Below are positions 15,594 through 15,831 of a stretch of 15,831 nt of DNA, piece after piece; position 1 is the first letter of the stretch; each line of letters begins with the position of its first letter. Origin of the DNA: Chitinophagaceae bacterium (lineage in GTDB: Bacteria > Bacteroidota > Bacteroidia > Chitinophagales > Chitinophagaceae). The translations under genes and the position numbers were made by a program. The stretch covers positions 1 through 15,831 of the forward strand of contig CANIMM010000040.1 in assembly GCA_947468255.1 (NCBI GenBank), in the 5' to 3' direction. The notes beneath the pieces were generated by a model. It was not told where the DNA came from. It did no database searches and saw only the letters and a program-made list of their open reading frames with translations.

Positions 15594-15831
15594 GTAGATC
15601 ATTTTTTTGCCTTGAAATTTTAAACTTAAGGAGGAGTTATTTGAAATTAAATTTTACATAACCAGTCCTTCTTTTAATGGTTTGCTATGAATTATCCACA
15701 ATAATGCGGAAACTTTATAAATATATATAAATAAAAATGAATGTATTTGTGCAAAACATCGCATTCTGCGTTAATAACTCCTACATCAGTTCAACTTCAT
15801 TTCTTGGCCTAGTCCACTATATTTACAGGCC
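15594..15831. other. Right-end region with no supported gene
   Basis: AT-rich sequence containing an isolated AAGGAGGAG (15628-15636) with no reading frame behind it beyond a six-codon TTG frame. An alternating AT stretch lies at about 15714-15730. An ATG at 15737 with an A-rich leader opens a frame (MNVFVQNIAF...) that stays open to the right edge for 31 codons. This could be the start of a gene cut by the window, but the composition gives no family hint. Confidence 0.35.

Noticed and set aside
1..15831. CRISPR array, insertion sequence or prophage
   Set aside because: No regularly spaced direct repeats, terminal inverted repeats, transposase, integrase or phage genes are visible in either strand.

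Overview
The window looks like a chromosomal segment of a Bacteroidota bacterium, probably family Chitinophagaceae. The evidence is moderately low GC, A-rich leaders instead of Shine-Dalgarno sites at most starts, promoter -7 elements of the TANNTTTG type, a C-terminal type IX secretion (T9SS) sorting domain on a 1301-residue surface protein, and an outer-membrane-like CBM9/DUF5916 protein. The genus cannot be fixed from the sequence alone. I see no insertion sequence, CRISPR array, prophage or integration scar.

Region 1 (1-5563, + strand) is a D-xylose use cluster. It holds xylulokinase (xylB, cut by the left edge), xylose isomerase (xylA), a HAD-family sugar-phosphatase/phosphomutase-like protein, and a sodium/sugar symporter closely resembling Vibrio vSGLT. 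It ends at a strong rho-independent terminator (5529-5563). Read together: the symporter imports xylose, XylA makes xylulose, XylB makes xylulose 5-phosphate for the pentose phosphate pathway, and the HAD protein probably handles a stray or regulatory sugar phosphate. That protein has Asn in place of the second catalytic Asp of the HAD motif.

Region 2 (5618-7647, + strand) holds an orphan XdhC-family protein, with no molybdenum hydroxylase genes beside it, and a Cof-type HAD hydrolase with its own -7 element. Region 3 (7648-8578, - strand) holds a TauE/SafE-type membrane permease whose stop codon directly abuts the stop of the convergent HAD gene. Upstream of it lie a very strong hairpin terminator and a tRNA-Gln(CUG) gene.

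Region 4 (8682-11135, - strand) holds the 723-residue CBM9/DUF5916 protein, whose start is TTG or depends on a T6 homopolymer, and an unrecognised 63-residue protein with a plausible promoter. Region 5 is a 494-base AT-rich gap followed by the T9SS-exported multidomain surface protein (11630-15535) and its terminator. The last 238 bases hold no gene I can support, except perhaps the first codons of a reading frame leaving the right edge.

I found no clearly new multi-gene system. The points most worth a second look are the Asp-to-Asn HAD protein inside the xylose cluster, the orphan XdhC with an altered nucleotide-binding loop and an internal G8 run, the homopolymer-dependent start of the DUF5916 gene, the 63-residue protein, and the regular paired-cysteine domains of the T9SS protein.
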